Below, piece by piece: positions 14,227 to 15,091 of a DNA stretch of 15,091 nt. The notes under the pieces were generated by a model. It had not been told where the DNA came from and searched no databases. It saw nothing but the letters and a program-made list of their open reading frames with translations. The stretch comes from Burkholderiales bacterium (GTDB lineage Bacteria; Pseudomonadota; Gammaproteobacteria; Burkholderiales; Burkholderiaceae_C), in contig JAABPT010000436.1 in the NCBI GenBank assembly GCA_011391855.1, positions 1 to 15,091 on the forward strand, read 5' to 3'. Positions within the stretch are counted from its first letter, which is position 1. Each line of letters starts with the position of its first letter. Made by a program: the position numbers and the translations under genes.

Positions 14227-15091
14227 CTAGGCCAGCGCGCGACCGATGAGAATCTTCTGCACCTCGGACGTGCCCTCGTAGATCTGGCACACGCGCACGT
14301 CGCGGTAGATGCGCTCCACCGGGAAGTCGCTCACGTAGCCGTAGCCGCCGTGCACCTGGATGGCGTCACTGCACACGCGTTCGGCCATCTCGCTGGCAAA
14401 GAGCTTGGCCATCGCGGCTTCTTTCAGGCAGGGCAGCCCGGCGTCCTTCAGGCTGGCGGCGTGCCAGATGAGCTGGCGCGCGGCTTCGATCCGTGTCGCC
14501 ATGTCGGCCAGCTTGAACTGCACCGCCTGGTGGTTGAAGATGGGCTGGCCGAAGCTCTCGCGCTGCTTGGCGTAGGCCAGCGCGGCTTCGAAGGCGGCGC
14601 GCGCCATGCCCACCGCCTGGCTGGCAATGCCGATGCGCCCACCCTCCAGCCCGCTGAGCGCGATCTTCAGCCCCATGCCCTCTTCGCCCAGCAGGTTCTC
14701 CGCCGGCACGCGGCAGTTCTCGAAATTGATCTGCGCCGTGTCGCTGGCGTGCTGACCCATCTTGTCTTCCAGTCGCGCCACCACGTAGCCGGGCGTGGCC
14801 GTGGGCACGATGAAGGCGCTGATGCCCTTCTTGCCGGCGGCCTTGTCGGTGACCGCCATCACGATGGCCACGTCGCCATGCTTGCCGCTGGTGATGAATT
14901 GCTTGACGCCGTTGAGCACGTAGGCGTCGCCGTCACCGTTGTTGACACGGACTGCGGTGGTCTTCAGGCCACCGGCTTCGCTGCCCACATGGGGTTCCGT
15001 CAGGCAGAAGGCGCCGAGTTGCTCGCCACGCGCCAGCGGCACCAGGAAGCGCTGCTGCTGTTCGGCGCTGCCATAGGCCATGAGGATCGAA
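14227..15091 (-). CDS. Acyl-CoA dehydrogenase, partial (5' end outside window)
   Basis: The visible 288 codons are the middle and C-terminal domains of an FAD-dependent acyl-CoA dehydrogenase, which oxidises an acyl-CoA to the 2-enoyl-CoA and passes electrons to ETF. FCLTEPHVGSEAG is signature 1, with Glu where Asp is usual. GGRIGIASQAVGMARAAFE and the QVHGGYGYVSDFPVERIYRD stretch of signature 2 follow, then QIYEGTSEVQKILIGRAL near the C-terminus, whose Glu in YEGT is the expected catalytic base. This resembles the short/branched-chain (butyryl/isobutyryl type) subgroup; chain-length preference is not decided. The frame is open past the right edge, and the Met at 15081 is internal. Its stop lies 86 bases before the DUF2868 start, with no clear terminator. 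Confidence 0.93.
   Translation of the reverse strand, partial: SILMAYGSAEQQQRFLVPLARGEQLGAFCLTEPHVGSEAGGLKTTAVRVNNGDGDAYVLNGVKQFITSGKHGDVAIVMAVTDKAAGKKGISAFIVPTATPGYVVARLEDKMGQHASDTAQINFENCRVPAENLLGEEGMGLKIALSGLEGGRIGIASQAVGMARAAFEAALAYAKQRESFGQPIFNHQAVQFKLADMATRIEAARQLIWHAASLKDAGLPCLKEAAMAKLFASEMAERVCSDAIQVHGGYGYVSDFPVERIYRDVRVCQIYEGTSEVQKILIGRALA

Overview
The window is GC-rich and densely coded. Almost every intact gene lies on the minus strand, with short spacers and several 1-8 base overlaps. Gene content and base composition suggest a betaproteobacterium, most likely Burkholderiales of the Leptothrix/Rubrivivax/Roseateles type. This placement is inference; no rRNA or other taxonomic marker is present.

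Region A (1-2419) looks like the edge of an accessory island. Read along the minus strand, it holds a type I DNA methyltransferase gene (hsdM) that has lost its 5' end, then a UPF0175 antitoxin-like gene and a DUF3368 PIN-like toxin gene that runs off the left edge. The broken end of hsdM abuts the 3' remnant of a plus-strand flavin amine oxidase gene near base 2093. Both genes have lost their 5' parts at that point, so this is a rearrangement junction.

Region B (2474-8306) holds a small uncharacterised gene (2474-2770), 241 bases in which I see no gene (2771-3011), and then an apparent four-gene minus-strand operon. In transcription order the operon encodes a bile acid:sodium symporter family carrier, an NAD-dependent epimerase/reductase, a large exported Vgb-like seven-bladed propeller protein with a c-type haem motif, and an MFS transporter. 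This reads as import, cytoplasmic redox change, periplasmic redox or lyase chemistry and export of one unknown compound. Facing it is a LysR-type regulator cut to about 29 codons, probably the former regulator of the operon. A striking double-palindrome element sits between the last two genes.

Region C (8334-14140) is a second tightly coupled operon: DUF2868 membrane protein, DUF3482 GTPase-like protein, TrkA, TrkH. The DUF3482 stop overlaps the trkA start (ATGA) and the trkA stop overlaps the trkH start (TGATG). A GTPase/membrane-protein pair is therefore translationally tied to a potassium uptake system.

Region D (14227-15091) is most of an acyl-CoA dehydrogenase that continues past the right edge.

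I found no rRNA, tRNA, CRISPR array or recognisable transposase. The most unusual parts are the DUF2868-DUF3482-TrkAH operon, the haem-Vgb/BASS/SDR/MFS operon with its lost regulator, and the hsdM/amine oxidase junction.
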